From positions 1 to 32,645 of the forward strand of contig UBTA01000084.1 in assembly GCA_900468065.1 (NCBI GenBank): DNA of 32,645 nucleotides. Direction: 5' to 3'. Numbering within the stretch: position 1 is the stretch's first letter; the number at the start of each line of letters is the position of its first letter. A program made the translations under genes and the position numbers. The DNA is from Hyphomicrobiales bacterium. GTDB taxonomy: Bacteria > Pseudomonadota > Alphaproteobacteria > Rhizobiales > Rhizobiaceae. The notes under the pieces are model-generated. The model made no database searches. It saw only the letters and a list, made by a program, of their open reading frames with translations, and was not told the DNA's origin. Positions 23,737 to 32,091 of this stretch are shown in pieces.

Positions 23737-25839
23737 CTATTCCGCGGCAACGCGCGGCGCAAAGGCCGGCTCGGCATCGACGAAGGGCGTGTCGCGGCGA
23801 TAGGGCTTGCCGGTATCGGCGGTGCCGAGTTCGCGGGCGAGCTTGTGGCCACTATGAACCGCGTGGGCAATGGCGCCCGGCGCCAGCGTGTCGCCGATAC
23901 GCTCGACGCTGCGGATACCCGCTGCAGTCAGTTCATCTAAGCGGGCCAGCAGCGCAGCATAGAGTTCGCCGCGCGGGGTCCGCATACCGACGATCAGGAC
24001 CGACTTGCAGGCGACAGTCGTCTGTTCTCCATTGAAGAGGTGAGTCAGCGTCGCGATCTCGCCGTCAAAGGCGGAGACCATGTGCAGGGTGGTCACTGGC
24101 ACATTGCGTCTGGCAAGCGCCTTGTGGACCAGCGGCAATTCGTTGGTCATGATCGTCCAGGCAGACGCTTGCCCGGCGGGCGTAACATAGGAAACACTGA
24201 TACCCAGCGACGCCAGATGCTCGGTGAGCACGCCGCCCAGGTAATAATTGTCGAAATCGAAGACGAGCGTCGGACCCTCAGGAATCTGGCCGGCGGCGAT
24301 ATCGTCGGGCGTAAAGACGCGAGGATGCTCCAGGCTGCCAACGGGGATTTCCAGTGTCGAGTAGAGCATGTTCGTCCAGCGGGCACCAGTTGCGACCACG
24401 ACGCGATCGGGTGCAAGATCGATGATCTCATCGACGCCCAAAGTGCTTTCCAGATACATCGAGACATTGCTCATCTCGTTCAGGCGTCCGAGCCGGTATT
24501 CGGCAACACGGTTCCAGGCCGACAGGCCGGGCAACGTCTTTTCAAATATCAGGCGGCCGCCGAAGGCTCTGTTCGCATCGGCCAAAGTCACGTCGTGACC
24601 GGCGCGCCCAAGCGTCAGGGCGCATTCCAGTCCGGCCGGGCCACCACCGACGATCAGCACTTTTTCCTTGTTGGCAGCCGATGGAACGCGTTCGGGATGC
24701 CAGCCGCGCCGCCATTCCTCGCCGGCCGTCGGGTTCTGCGTGCAGCGGACCGGCACGCCATCATGCCAGCTGGAAATGCAGATATTACAACCGATGCATT
24801 CGCGGATCTCCTCCACCCGGCCTTCCCTGATCTTAGCAGGCAGGAAGGGATCGGCGATCGACGGGCGTGCACCGCCAATGAAATCAAGAATACCCCGGCG
24901 GATCTGCGATACCATCGTATCCGGCGACGTGAAGCGGCCGACGCCGACCACCGGCTTTTTCGTCATCGTCTTGACGAAATCGATCACCGGCTCGTGGCTG
25001 CCTTCGCCGGTGAACCGCGAGGCGGAACAGTCTGTCGGGCTTGAGTCCATCTTGACATCGAACAAGTCGGGACAATCAGCCAGAAGTTCGATCAGCTCAT
25101 GGGCTTCGGACGGCTGATGGGTCCCCGGCCGGCCGCGCAGCTCTTCCAGGCTGACACGAAGGGCGACGCCGCAATGCTGGCCGACCGCATCCTTGGTAAC
25201 CTCTATCAGTTCGCGCACGAAACGCACCCGGTTGGCGATCGAACCGCCATATTCGTCGGTGCGGTGATTGTATTCCGGCAGCAGGAATTCATAGCCGAGA
25301 TAGCCCATGCCGGCATAGACATAGACGATATCGAACCCGGCGCTGCGGGCCTTGCGGGCCGCTTCTGCCTGCCATTTCAGCACGTCACGGATATCGGACT
25401 TGTCCATGATCTTCGGGCGCAGGTTGCCCATGAAACCGATATGGGTTGCCATCCAGGGAATGCCCGACGGCGAGAGCGGCGGCAACCGGCTGGCGCGGTT
25501 CATCACCGCAGCACCGCCATGCCAGAGCTCAACCCCGGCAAGCGAGCCGTGCCTGTGAACGGCGTCCGTCATCAGGGCGTGGGCGCGGATATCGTTGTTG
25601 TCCCACATTGTCGCCATCGGCAGCGGCGCATCGTCCGAGCTCGGATCAGTGGAACAGGCGCCGGTACAAACGACACCCCAGCCACCTTCAGCCTTGGCTT
25701 CACGGAAGGCGGCGCGCACTCTGGGAAGGGCATTGGTCATGCCGCTGGCATGCGGCACCTGATAGAAACGGTTTGGCGCCGTCACCGGACCAATCCTCAA
25801 AGGTTCAAACAGCACGTCGTAACGGGCATCCCGCGTCAT
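23737..25839 (-). CDS. TMADH-like FMN/4Fe-4S/ADP-binding oxidoreductase, copy 2 (no flavin cysteine)
   Basis: A 700-residue paralogue of the gene at 11134 with the same plan: FMN barrel, 4Fe-4S site C348-x2-C351-x2-C354-x11-C366 with TQNPTAGEEWRRGWHPE, and a Rossmann fold ([18 protein letters not shown]). It differs at key sites: Ala31 (RFYQVPHA) replaces the covalent-flavin cysteine, Met178 replaces His172, and Trp264 is probably Ser267. Tyr175, Asp270 and Trp358 (TMADH Trp355) are kept. So flavin binding and substrate should differ from copy 1. It heads the leftward operon with MFS, CocE-type, ABC and Rieske genes, behind GAGGTGAGG. Role: probable oxidative demethylase or amine dehydrogenase; electrons likely go to ETF. 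Confidence 0.9.
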   Translation of the reverse strand: MTRDARYDVLFEPLRIGPVTAPNRFYQVPHASGMTNALPRVRAAFREAKAEGGWGVVCTGACSTDPSSDDAPLPMATMWDNNDIRAHALMTDAVHRHGSLAGVELWHGGAAVMNRASRLPPLSPSGIPWMATHIGFMGNLRPKIMDKSDIRDVLKWQAEAARKARSAGFDIVYVYAGMGYLGYEFLLPEYNHRTDEYGGSIANRVRFVRELIEVTKDAVGQHCGVALRVSLEELRGRPGTHQPSEAHELIELLADCPDLFDVKMDSSPTDCSASRFTGEGSHEPVIDFVKTMTKKPVVGVGRFTSPDTMVSQIRRGILDFIGGARPSIADPFLPAKIREGRVEEIRECIGCNICISSWHDGVPVRCTQNPTAGEEWRRGWHPERVPSAANKEKVLIVGGGPAGLECALTLGRAGHDVTLADANRAFGGRLIFEKTLPGLSAWNRVAEYRLGRLNEMSNVSMYLESTLGVDEIIDLAPDRVVVATGARWTNMLYSTLEIPVGSLEHPRVFTPDDIAAGQIPEGPTLVFDFDNYYLGGVLTEHLASLGISVSYVTPAGQASAWTIMTNELPLVHKALARRNVPVTTLHMVSAFDGEIATLTHLFNGEQTTVACKSVLIVGMRTPRGELYAALLARLDELTAAGIRSVERIGDTLAPGAIAHAVHSGHKLARELGTADTGKPYRRDTPFVDAEPAFAPRVAAE

Positions 25840-25907
25840 GGCCTCACCTCGTTCCCCGCCGCTCTTTGGCGGCTAAGCAAAAGGATAGGCATGAAAAAAA
25901 ATTCGCG

Positions 25908-25941
25908 CAATAGAAATTATACGACCTTATAATTTCTATTG
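25908..25941 (+). promoter_or_regulatory. 34-base inverted-repeat operator with divergent TATAAT elements, right copy
   Basis: CAATAGAAATTATA (25908-25921) and TATAATTTCTATTG (25928-25941) are perfect 14-bp inverted arms around CGACCT. Each arm contains TATAAT in opposite orientation: minus strand 25921-25916 faces the flavoprotein at 25839, and plus strand 25928-25933 faces the TetR-type gene at 26095. CTTACA with 18-base spacing is a possible -35 for the leftward promoter; no good -35 is seen rightward. The core repeat and spacing are shared with 11033-11058. The remaining intergenic bases (25840-26094) show no gene. Confidence 0.8.
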
Positions 25942-26094
25942 TAAGGAATTGTATTTACTTTTATTTATGGATATTCTTTGCTGCCATCTCTCATTGAGGG
26001 GTCTCGCAGCTCGATGTTTGGAGCGGGTCGAAACTCTTTGAAAATACCTCTATGCAGATGGTAAGCCTTATGCCAAACGAGAACCTCAGCCCCT

Positions 26095-26739
26095 GTGATC
26101 AAGAACAACCCGGCCAAGAAACCCTCCACCCGCTTCCGGCGAGAAACACCGGGAGACCGCCGTCGCCAGTTGGGAGAAGCGGCGTTGCGCTGCATCGTCA
26201 AACACGGCAACGCCGGTGTCTCGGTGCGCCAGATCTCGGCTGAAGCCGGTGTGACGCAAGGGCTCATCACCCATCATTTCGGTGAGATCAACGAACTTGT
26301 CGCATACGCCTTCGACATCATGTCGGAAGGCTTGCTGCAGGCGATCATCGCAGCGGTCGATGCCGCCCCGCCCTCGCCCCGCGAGAGGCTGGACGCCTTC
26401 ATCGAGACCTCGTTCTCGCCGATGCTGTTCGACCGCGATGTGCTCGGCGTCTGGGTCGTTTTCTGGGGGCTGATCCTGCATTCGCCGCGCATGAGTGCCT
26501 CACAGCAGGGGGAGTATTCGTCCTATGTTATCACCGTCGAGGGACTGCTGTCCGATCTCGCCAACGCGGAAGGCTTTGCCATCGGCAACCTGCGACTGAC
26601 GTCGATTGCCTTTACCGCCCTGCTCGACGGCCTTTGGCTTGCCTGGTGCTTGAATCCGGCCGCATTCCGCCCGGAAGATGGAATTGCGCTCTGCCGCAAC
26701 TGGGTCGAAGGCATGCGACGGGGTGCCTATGCCGAATAA
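26095..26739 (+). CDS. BetI/TetR-type transcriptional repressor
   Basis: A 214-residue TetR-fold regulator. After a basic lead (NPAKKPSTRFRRE) comes RRRQLGEAALRCIVKHGNAG and the helix-turn-helix VRQISAEAGVTQGLITHHFG (about residues 44-63). The C-terminal ligand domain (WVVFWGLILHSPRMS, LTSIAFTALLDGLWLAW) is the BetI-like type, whose best known member represses choline/betaine genes. GTG 26095 is the only plausible start, since an in-frame TAA lies about 30 bases upstream and the next in-frame Met is deep in the protein. The ribosome site is weak. Divergent from the copy 2 flavoprotein across the 34-base operator, it is the obvious candidate to bind both operators and sense the pathway's substrate. 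Confidence 0.9.
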   Translation: MIKNNPAKKPSTRFRRETPGDRRRQLGEAALRCIVKHGNAGVSVRQISAEAGVTQGLITHHFGEINELVAYAFDIMSEGLLQAIIAAVDAAPPSPRERLDAFIETSFSPMLFDRDVLGVWVVFWGLILHSPRMSASQQGEYSSYVITVEGLLSDLANAEGFAIGNLRLTSIAFTALLDGLWLAWCLNPAAFRPEDGIALCRNWVEGMRRGAYAE

Positions 26740-26775
26740 GAGCTAATGCCGTTCCTTTGAGAGAGAGGGTTTCGC

Positions 26776-27589
26776 ATGCATGTCGTGAGCCTATTGAAAA
26801 GCGGAATGTTCGACGTTCAGATTGAAGGAAAACCGGCGGCGATCGCAGATGTTTTTCCCGATTGGCATGCCCATGACCGTTTCGGTCTGGTGATCGACGA
26901 ACCATTTGGCGGCATCGGCGCAACGCACCTGCTGCAGTTGGCGATGACGTTGTTCTACGACGTCAAGCCCAGCCGCCAGCACCACGCTGGCGGTCTACCC
27001 GGAAATCTATGCGTTTCATATCGGCAAAGGCCACGGTGCCCATGCACCTTACGATTTCTGGCCAGCGCGGCGCGAGGTCATTCTTTCGAACGATCATCGG
27101 GAAATTCTTGATGCCATCAACGACCGCGGCATCACCCGCCTTGCCGTTCCAGACCGCAAACCCAGACAGGTCGAGCATCGCCCAAAGGAAGAGGACGCCG
27201 CACTCGACCGGATCGTCTCTGCCTTCGTTTATTCGCCAGGCGGACGGGTAGAGAATGCCGACTTTGTCATCGCGGGCAATGACAAACGGACGGAGTACAA
27301 TCCACGGCAGGCCCTGCGCCCATTTTCCCCAGAGCGCAGTTCGTCCGCCGTATCAACAACAGCAAGACCGGTAAAGGAAACCGATACGTCCTATACGGAC
27401 TGGCTGCGGGAGCGAAAAGACGACGTGACCGAGGACCACCGGATTGCGATCGAGCAGCGGCGCGAACAGTTGCGCAAGGACGGTATCGTCTCAGAATCCT
27501 ATCGCCGCACCGCTGTTGCCGACGCTCTGGGAATTCTGGCTGGTGCGGGGCGTTACTGTGAAACCCGCCGGAGTGAGCAGCAAGCCTGA
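26776..27589 (+). pseudogene. frameshifted gene of unknown function
   Basis: A good ribosome site (GAGAGAGAGGG) precedes ATG 26776, reading MHVVSLLKSGMFDVQIEGKP ... LLQLAMTLFYDVKP. Around 26970-26985 the sense continues in another frame: TLAVYPEIYAFHIGKGHG, APYDFWPARREVILSNDHRE, to the stop at 27587-27589. That second part has no Met and no stops for about 200 codons with ordinary coding composition, so it is real protein. Total length is 814 bases, one more than a multiple of three, consistent with one single-base indel (roughly 270 residues when repaired). I do not recognise the family. It may be a true pseudogene or an assembly error. It follows the repressor gene by 36 bases in the same direction. 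Confidence 0.6.
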
Positions 27590-27661
27590 TGAGACTTGGG
27601 GCAGACCAGGTCGTTGGAAGAGTGGAGTGTCGAAGCGGTCGCAGTCAAAGGTCGGGCGCAT

Positions 27662-28858
27662 TCAAGACCCGCAATGGTCCACCTGGTTATCGGACACGGC
27701 CGTTGCGGCCGGAAGGGTGAGCGACACGACCGCCCCGCCCGCAGGAGACCTCCCAATGTCGAGCCTTCCGCCATGGGCGACAGCAATCGCCTTGACGATC
27801 GAAAGACCGAGACCTGTACCGCCGCTTGAACGCGACCTTGAGGGCTCTCCCCGCCAGAACAGGTCTATCTTAGCACTTGGCTGTGCCACGTCCGCGAACC
27901 CCGGACCATGATCAATGATCCGGATGGAGATTTCCCGGTTGGACGCCAAACCGGTTTCCCATCTGATGAGCTTACCTGGGCCGGCATAGACGCAGGCATT
28001 TTCCAAAAGCGCTAAAATCGCCTGGCGGATCCGTTGCTGGTCGATCAATGCAAAAGCGGGGGTATATTGCCATTCGATGGTCATTTCGTGAGCCTCGATG
28101 AGCGGTCTCGCCGCCTCAAACACCGATTTAGCCTCAAGACCGACGTCCCGTATTTCCCGGTCGGCGAGAAGCTTCTGGCCGACCGCGAGCGAGAGTGTGC
28201 GTAAATCCTCGACGAGCCTGGACAGACCTTCGACCTGCTCTAGCAATGAGGCAAGCATGGCGTTGTCGCCCTCGAACACGCCGTCCTGAATTCCCTGGAT
28301 CGATCCTCGGAGAATGGTCAATGGTGTGCGCAATTCATGTGCTACGGCCATATTGTTGAATTGCAGCCGACCTTCCATCCGCTCAAGACTGGTCGCCAGT
28401 TCGTTGAAATTCTGAACAAGGCTGACGACCTCCCTCGAACTCGTTTGCGTCGGGACACGAAGCGAGAAATTACCTCCTGTCAGCCCTTCCGTCGCGGCGA
28501 TCAGTTCGGCGATGGGGCGTGTAATTCGCCTTGTGAGCACGATGCCGACGAAGCTGCAAAACAGCGCGCAACCAAGCCCAAAGACAAGAATGAACATATA
28601 AAGGTTGGTGTCCGTCGACCCGCCAAGCTTTTGAAGGCCTTCTACGAGAGCGGTCATGTGCTCGTTGCTGGGCACGACACCCGCGCTAATTTCAAGGTAA
28701 GCCTGGGCGCCTCCTGCTGGAAGGTCCTCCAGCAGATTGCGCTCTTGATACCCCGTGTACAAAAGCACGCCCAGATACAGCATCAATATGCTGAGAAGAA
28801 GCATCGTGGTGATCGTCAATGCTGTGAGGGTCGCTATCGACCAACGGGAAAATCTCAT
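27662..28858 (-). CDS. sensor histidine kinase of a two-component system
   Basis: A 398-residue membrane kinase. Two membrane segments (about residues 10-35 and 86-108) flank a short periplasmic loop of about 50 residues. A HAMP domain (RITRPIAELI) follows, then H-box VAHELRTPL with His174, N-box LLENACVYA, G1 DHGPGFAD and G2 GGTGLGLSIV. The layout is BaeS/AdeS-like. It autophosphorylates and passes phosphate to the regulator upstream, whose stop overlaps its start (ATGA at 28855-28858). The small loop suggests sensing of membrane or envelope state. The signal is unknown. Confidence 0.93.
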   Translation of the reverse strand: MRFSRWSIATLTALTITTMLLLSILMLYLGVLLYTGYQERNLLEDLPAGGAQAYLEISAGVVPSNEHMTALVEGLQKLGGSTDTNLYMFILVFGLGCALFCSFVGIVLTRRITRPIAELIAATEGLTGGNFSLRVPTQTSSREVVSLVQNFNELATSLERMEGRLQFNNMAVAHELRTPLTILRGSIQGIQDGVFEGDNAMLASLLEQVEGLSRLVEDLRTLSLAVGQKLLADREIRDVGLEAKSVFEAARPLIEAHEMTIEWQYTPAFALIDQQRIRQAILALLENACVYAGPGKLIRWETGLASNREISIRIIDHGPGFADVAQPSAKIDLFWRGEPSRSRSSGGTGLGLSIVKAIAVAHGGRLDIGRSPAGGAVVSLTLPAATAVSDNQVDHCGS

Positions 28859-29550
28859 TGCGGCGTCGCAAACCGGTAGCCGACGCCACGGATGGCGGAG
28901 AAGTATCCCACCTTGCCGAGCTCCTCCAATTTGCGGCGGACATTGGATATGTGCATGTCCACCGTCCTGGCCAGCGCATCGCTTTCCGGCAGGCAGGCAT
29001 CCAAAATATCGGCCCGTTGAAAAACATGCGTGGGCCAGCGGATCATATAGGCCAGGATGCGAAACTCACTGAGCGTCAGCGGCACAAGCTGGCGTTGTTC
29101 TCCATTTTGAACAACTGCCGTATAGGCACTGAAGTTCACTTCGATATCGTCGTAGCGCCGCACCGCTTCTGTTCCCATGGCCCGGGATCTTCTGAGTACG
29201 GCGCCGACACGGGCAACCACCTCCTGCGGATTGAACGGCTTGACGACATAATCGTCAGCCCCAAGCCGAAGGCCCGACAATTTATCGATGTCTTCGGCAA
29301 GAGCGGTCACCATGATGACTGGGGTACGGCTGGACTGCCGCAACTGTGCGAGTACATCAAAGCCACTGAGACGGGGCAAACGGACATCCAGCAGAACCAG
29401 ATCGGGTGAAAGCCGTGCATGATGCTGCAGGGCGGTCTCGCCGTCTGAAGCGCACACCGTACGGTAGCCCTCGCGGATCAAGTAAGCCTCCAGAATCTGC
29501 GCGATCTGGGTTTCGTCTTCGACGATGAGTATCAGGCTGTTTTCCGTCAA
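28855..29550 (-). CDS. OmpR-family response regulator
   Basis: A 231-residue regulator. The receiver domain shows acidic pair ED (residues 11-12), phospho-acceptor Asp55 (LVLLDVRLPR) and Lys104 (YVVKPF). The C-terminal winged helix has VPLTLSEFRILAYMIRWP and RTVDMHISNVRRKLEELG and ends RGVGYRF, the OmpR/PhoB/BaeR type. Transcribed with the kinase. The neighbouring divergent phosphatase gene is a possible target, but no binding site was identified. Confidence 0.94.
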   Translation of the reverse strand: MTENSLILIVEDETQIAQILEAYLIREGYRTVCASDGETALQHHARLSPDLVLLDVRLPRLSGFDVLAQLRQSSRTPVIMVTALAEDIDKLSGLRLGADDYVVKPFNPQEVVARVGAVLRRSRAMGTEAVRRYDDIEVNFSAYTAVVQNGEQRQLVPLTLSEFRILAYMIRWPTHVFQRADILDACLPESDALARTVDMHISNVRRKLEELGKVGYFSAIRGVGYRFATPQ

Positions 29551-29700
29551 GAGTGTTGCCTCTGCATTCGAATATCATGACTTTGGTAGGGCAGAAACGT
29601 GGCTCGCCGCAACGCTTTTTGTCGATTTGGGCGTTCGATCGCGCCGCACTTTGCAGACGCCTCGCTGTGACCTGACAGTTCCTTGACAAAACTATCCGCA

Positions 29701-30516
29701 ATGACCGCCACGGGCATGGGCCCGGTGTTTCAGCGGATGGTCACAGTGCAAGTTTCATCTCCAACGTCAAAAGACATCAATCGCCGCTCTTACGGTGCAT
29801 TTCCCTCTCCCCTGCGCGTCGAGGACAGACCTAGCCGTCGGCGGCGTCATCTCACCCGTTACTGCTCTTCACACCCCCTGGCTGCATTCGGATTCCTTAT
29901 CCTTTTTTCCAGCATGATGTTTGTCATGTTTCCACAAATCGACATGAGCGTTTCGCGGTTCTTTGCGCTTGGTACCCAATTTCCCCTGTCGGAAAATCCG
30001 GCCCTGCTGTCTATCCGCGATGCGAACCGGATGCTTCCGATCATTGTTTTGATCCCAATGCTCGTTCTGTTGATGGTGAGACCCTTCCATCGTTCCACAC
30101 GCTTGCTATCAAAGCGCGCCTGGTTTGTGATCGTCAGCTATATCCTGGGACCAACAATCATCGTTCATACGTTTAAAACGTTCTTCGCCAGGGCCAGGCC
30201 CAGAAGTTTGACCGAATTCGGTGGGACAATGGACTTTACGCCAGCATGGCAATTCGCATCAATGTGTGAGCGCAATTGCTCGTTCCCGTCCGGCGAAGCA
30301 GCATCCGCAGCAGCATTTCTGGCTGTTCTGGTGTTCGTGCCCAAAACATACCGCGACTACGTCGCTGCCTTGATTATTCCTTTGTCGATCATGGTCGCCC
30401 TGAACCGGGTCGTTTTCGGTGCACACTTCCTTTCGGATGTCGTCCTTGCATGGCTCATGGTTTGCTGGTTGATGCTTTGGTTGTACCGAAAAATGGGGCT
30501 CCACTCTCACGCGTGA
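29701..30516 (+). CDS. PAP2-family membrane phosphatase (LpxF-like)
   Basis: About 271 residues with a basic N-terminus (RRRRHLTRY near residue 55) and five or six hydrophobic segments. The PAP2 catalytic signature is present in order: KTFFARARP (K-x6-RP), SFPSGE (PSG followed by Glu rather than the usual His) and NRVVFGAHFLSD (R-x5-H-x3-D, with Asn in place of the usual Ser). The His-to-Glu change is something I recall in lipid A 4'-phosphatase-like members, so a role in lipid A or phospholipid dephosphorylation is likely but unproven. It is divergent from the two-component system. Start is uncertain: an upstream TTG (29683) or a later ATG (29716, 29734) is possible, as no clear ribosome site is seen. 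Confidence 0.8.
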   Translation: MTATGMGPVFQRMVTVQVSSPTSKDINRRSYGAFPSPLRVEDRPSRRRRHLTRYCSSHPLAAFGFLILFSSMMFVMFPQIDMSVSRFFALGTQFPLSENPALLSIRDANRMLPIIVLIPMLVLLMVRPFHRSTRLLSKRAWFVIVSYILGPTIIVHTFKTFFARARPRSLTEFGGTMDFTPAWQFASMCERNCSFPSGEAASAAAFLAVLVFVPKTYRDYVAALIIPLSIMVALNRVVFGAHFLSDVVLAWLMVCWLMLWLYRKMGLHSHA

Positions 30517-30573
30517 AGACCGGGGCGGTACTGGCAGATTGCTTGTGCCGCTCTTGCCCCCTGCCTCGTCCAC

Positions 30574-31324
30574 TTACTCGACCGTCGCGGTGAGTATGAA
30601 CCGCCGGTAGAAGAGGGTTCTCAGCCGGTTGCGCAGGTTTGCGGTCTTGCGCTGCGCGACGGCGATTGGTGTGTGCGAACCAATCTGGAGATCCCGGAAG
30701 CCAGAATTGACAAGCATTGGAATGATCGTCTCCGGTCTCAGTCCTCCACCAAAGGGAAGGGCCGACATGATCGCCTCATGACGCGCGCTGAGGGCGCCAT
30801 CATAATTCAGATCGGGTCCATTGACCCGATCGATGACGCCGATCAGCCACGAGACCTGCCCAGTCACCATCAAAGACGATCAATTTTCCGCCGGGCTTCA
30901 AGACGCGCCGCCATTCGACAAAGGCGCCAGCGGGATCCGTCAATGTCCAGACGAGGTGCCGGCACACCACGGCATCAAAGCTGGCATCAGGCTCCATCGG
31001 ATTTTCAGCGTCTGCGAGAATGAAACGCAGCCTGTCCCTGCCCGCATGTTTGCGGCGGGCGACGGCGAGCATTTCCTCGGAAAAATCGAGCGCCGTGATG
31101 TCATGCCCGAGGTCATGCAGAAGTGCGGTGACCTCCCCCGTACCGCAGGCCAGTTCCAGGATGCGCAATGGCTCCAGCCCGAGATGATCGCGAACCGGCT
31201 TTTGCCACGCGTCGAATTCCGGCCCGCGCGGAATCCTGTGCCCAAAGGCCAGGTCGAATGTTTCGGAGCGCCTCGACCAATAGTCCCGGATTTCTTCCTT
31301 CAGGTCGAAATTGGCCTGCGTCAT
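30574..31324 (-). pseudogene. SAM-dependent methyltransferase, frameshifted
   Basis: From ATG 31324 the protein (MTQANFDLKEEIRDYWSRRS) is a class I methyltransferase: LELACGTGEVT (motif I), ALDFSEEML, FDAVVCRHLVWTL and LKPGGKLIVFDGDW. Near 30845-30870 the frame breaks; the C-terminal part continues in the next frame as VSWLIGVIDRVNGPDLNYDG ... FYRRFILTATVE to 30574. Total 751 bases, one base over a multiple of three, fits one indel. Its start overlaps the siderophore ATPase stop (ATGA), so it is the 3' gene of that operon. It may be inactive, or an assembly error may hide an intact protein of about 249 residues. Its substrate is unknown. Confidence 0.7.
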
Positions 31325-32091
31325 GCATTGCTGCCGAGAAACTGGATATGATGGCGGCCATGATGTGGCGAGCGCTCGACAAAGGCCCGCACCCCGAAGA
31401 CCTCGGAAATCAGCTCCTCCGTCAGCACATCCTCTGGAGCCCCAGCGGCCACGACCTGCCCGCGGCTGAGAACGGCGATCGTGTCGCAGAACATCGATGC
31501 CAGATTGAGATCATGCAGCGCGATGATGCTGGTGATCGGCAGTTTCGTCACCAGGGACAGGATTTCCAGTTGGTGCTGGATATCCAGATGATTGGTCGGC
31601 TCGTCGAGCAAAAGCTCGCTCGGTGTCTGCGCGAGTGCCCGGGCGATGTGCACCCGCTGGCGCTCGCCGCCCGAGAGGGTGTGCCAAAGTTGACCGGCTT
31701 TCTGCATCATTCCAACATGGGCAAGCGCATCGTTGACAGCGCCGTCGTCGGAAGTGCCCCACGGACTCAACGCCCCGCGATGTGGCGTCCGGCCAAGCTT
31801 GACAACTTCAAGAACGGTAACCTGCGCCTCCGTCGTCGCCTGTTGTTCGACAAAGGCGATCCGCTTGGCGATATCCAGGCGGCTCATCGAACCGATATCG
31901 ACATCCCCAAGGGAAATCACGCCGCTGGCAACCTTCCTCAACCGGCATATCAAGCGAAGCAGGCTGGATTTCCCCGACCCGTTCGGGCCGAGAAGGCCGA
32001 GGGTACGCCCCGGAGAGACATCCAGACTTATGCCGTTGACGACAAGAACGCCGGCCGTCGCCCAGTGCACATCTTGAACTGAAATGCTCAT
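31321..32091 (-). CDS. iron-siderophore-type ABC importer, ATPase (FecE-like)
   Basis: A 256-residue ATP-binding subunit with Walker A GPNGSGKSS, Q-loop AFVEQQATTEAQ, signature LSGGERQRVHIARAL and Walker B LLLDEPTNHLD, followed by the H-loop ALHDLNLASM. The FhuC/FecE-type ending (EDVLTEELISEVFG) puts it in the iron-complex, haem or cobalamin group. Start overlaps the permease stop (ATGA at 32088). Iron-siderophore import is likeliest, but no Fur site was seen. Confidence 0.92.
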   Translation of the reverse strand: MSISVQDVHWATAGVLVVNGISLDVSPGRTLGLLGPNGSGKSSLLRLICRLRKVASGVISLGDVDIGSMSRLDIAKRIAFVEQQATTEAQVTVLEVVKLGRTPHRGALSPWGTSDDGAVNDALAHVGMMQKAGQLWHTLSGGERQRVHIARALAQTPSELLLDEPTNHLDIQHQLEILSLVTKLPITSIIALHDLNLASMFCDTIAVLSRGQVVAAGAPEDVLTEELISEVFGVRAFVERSPHHGRHHIQFLGSNA

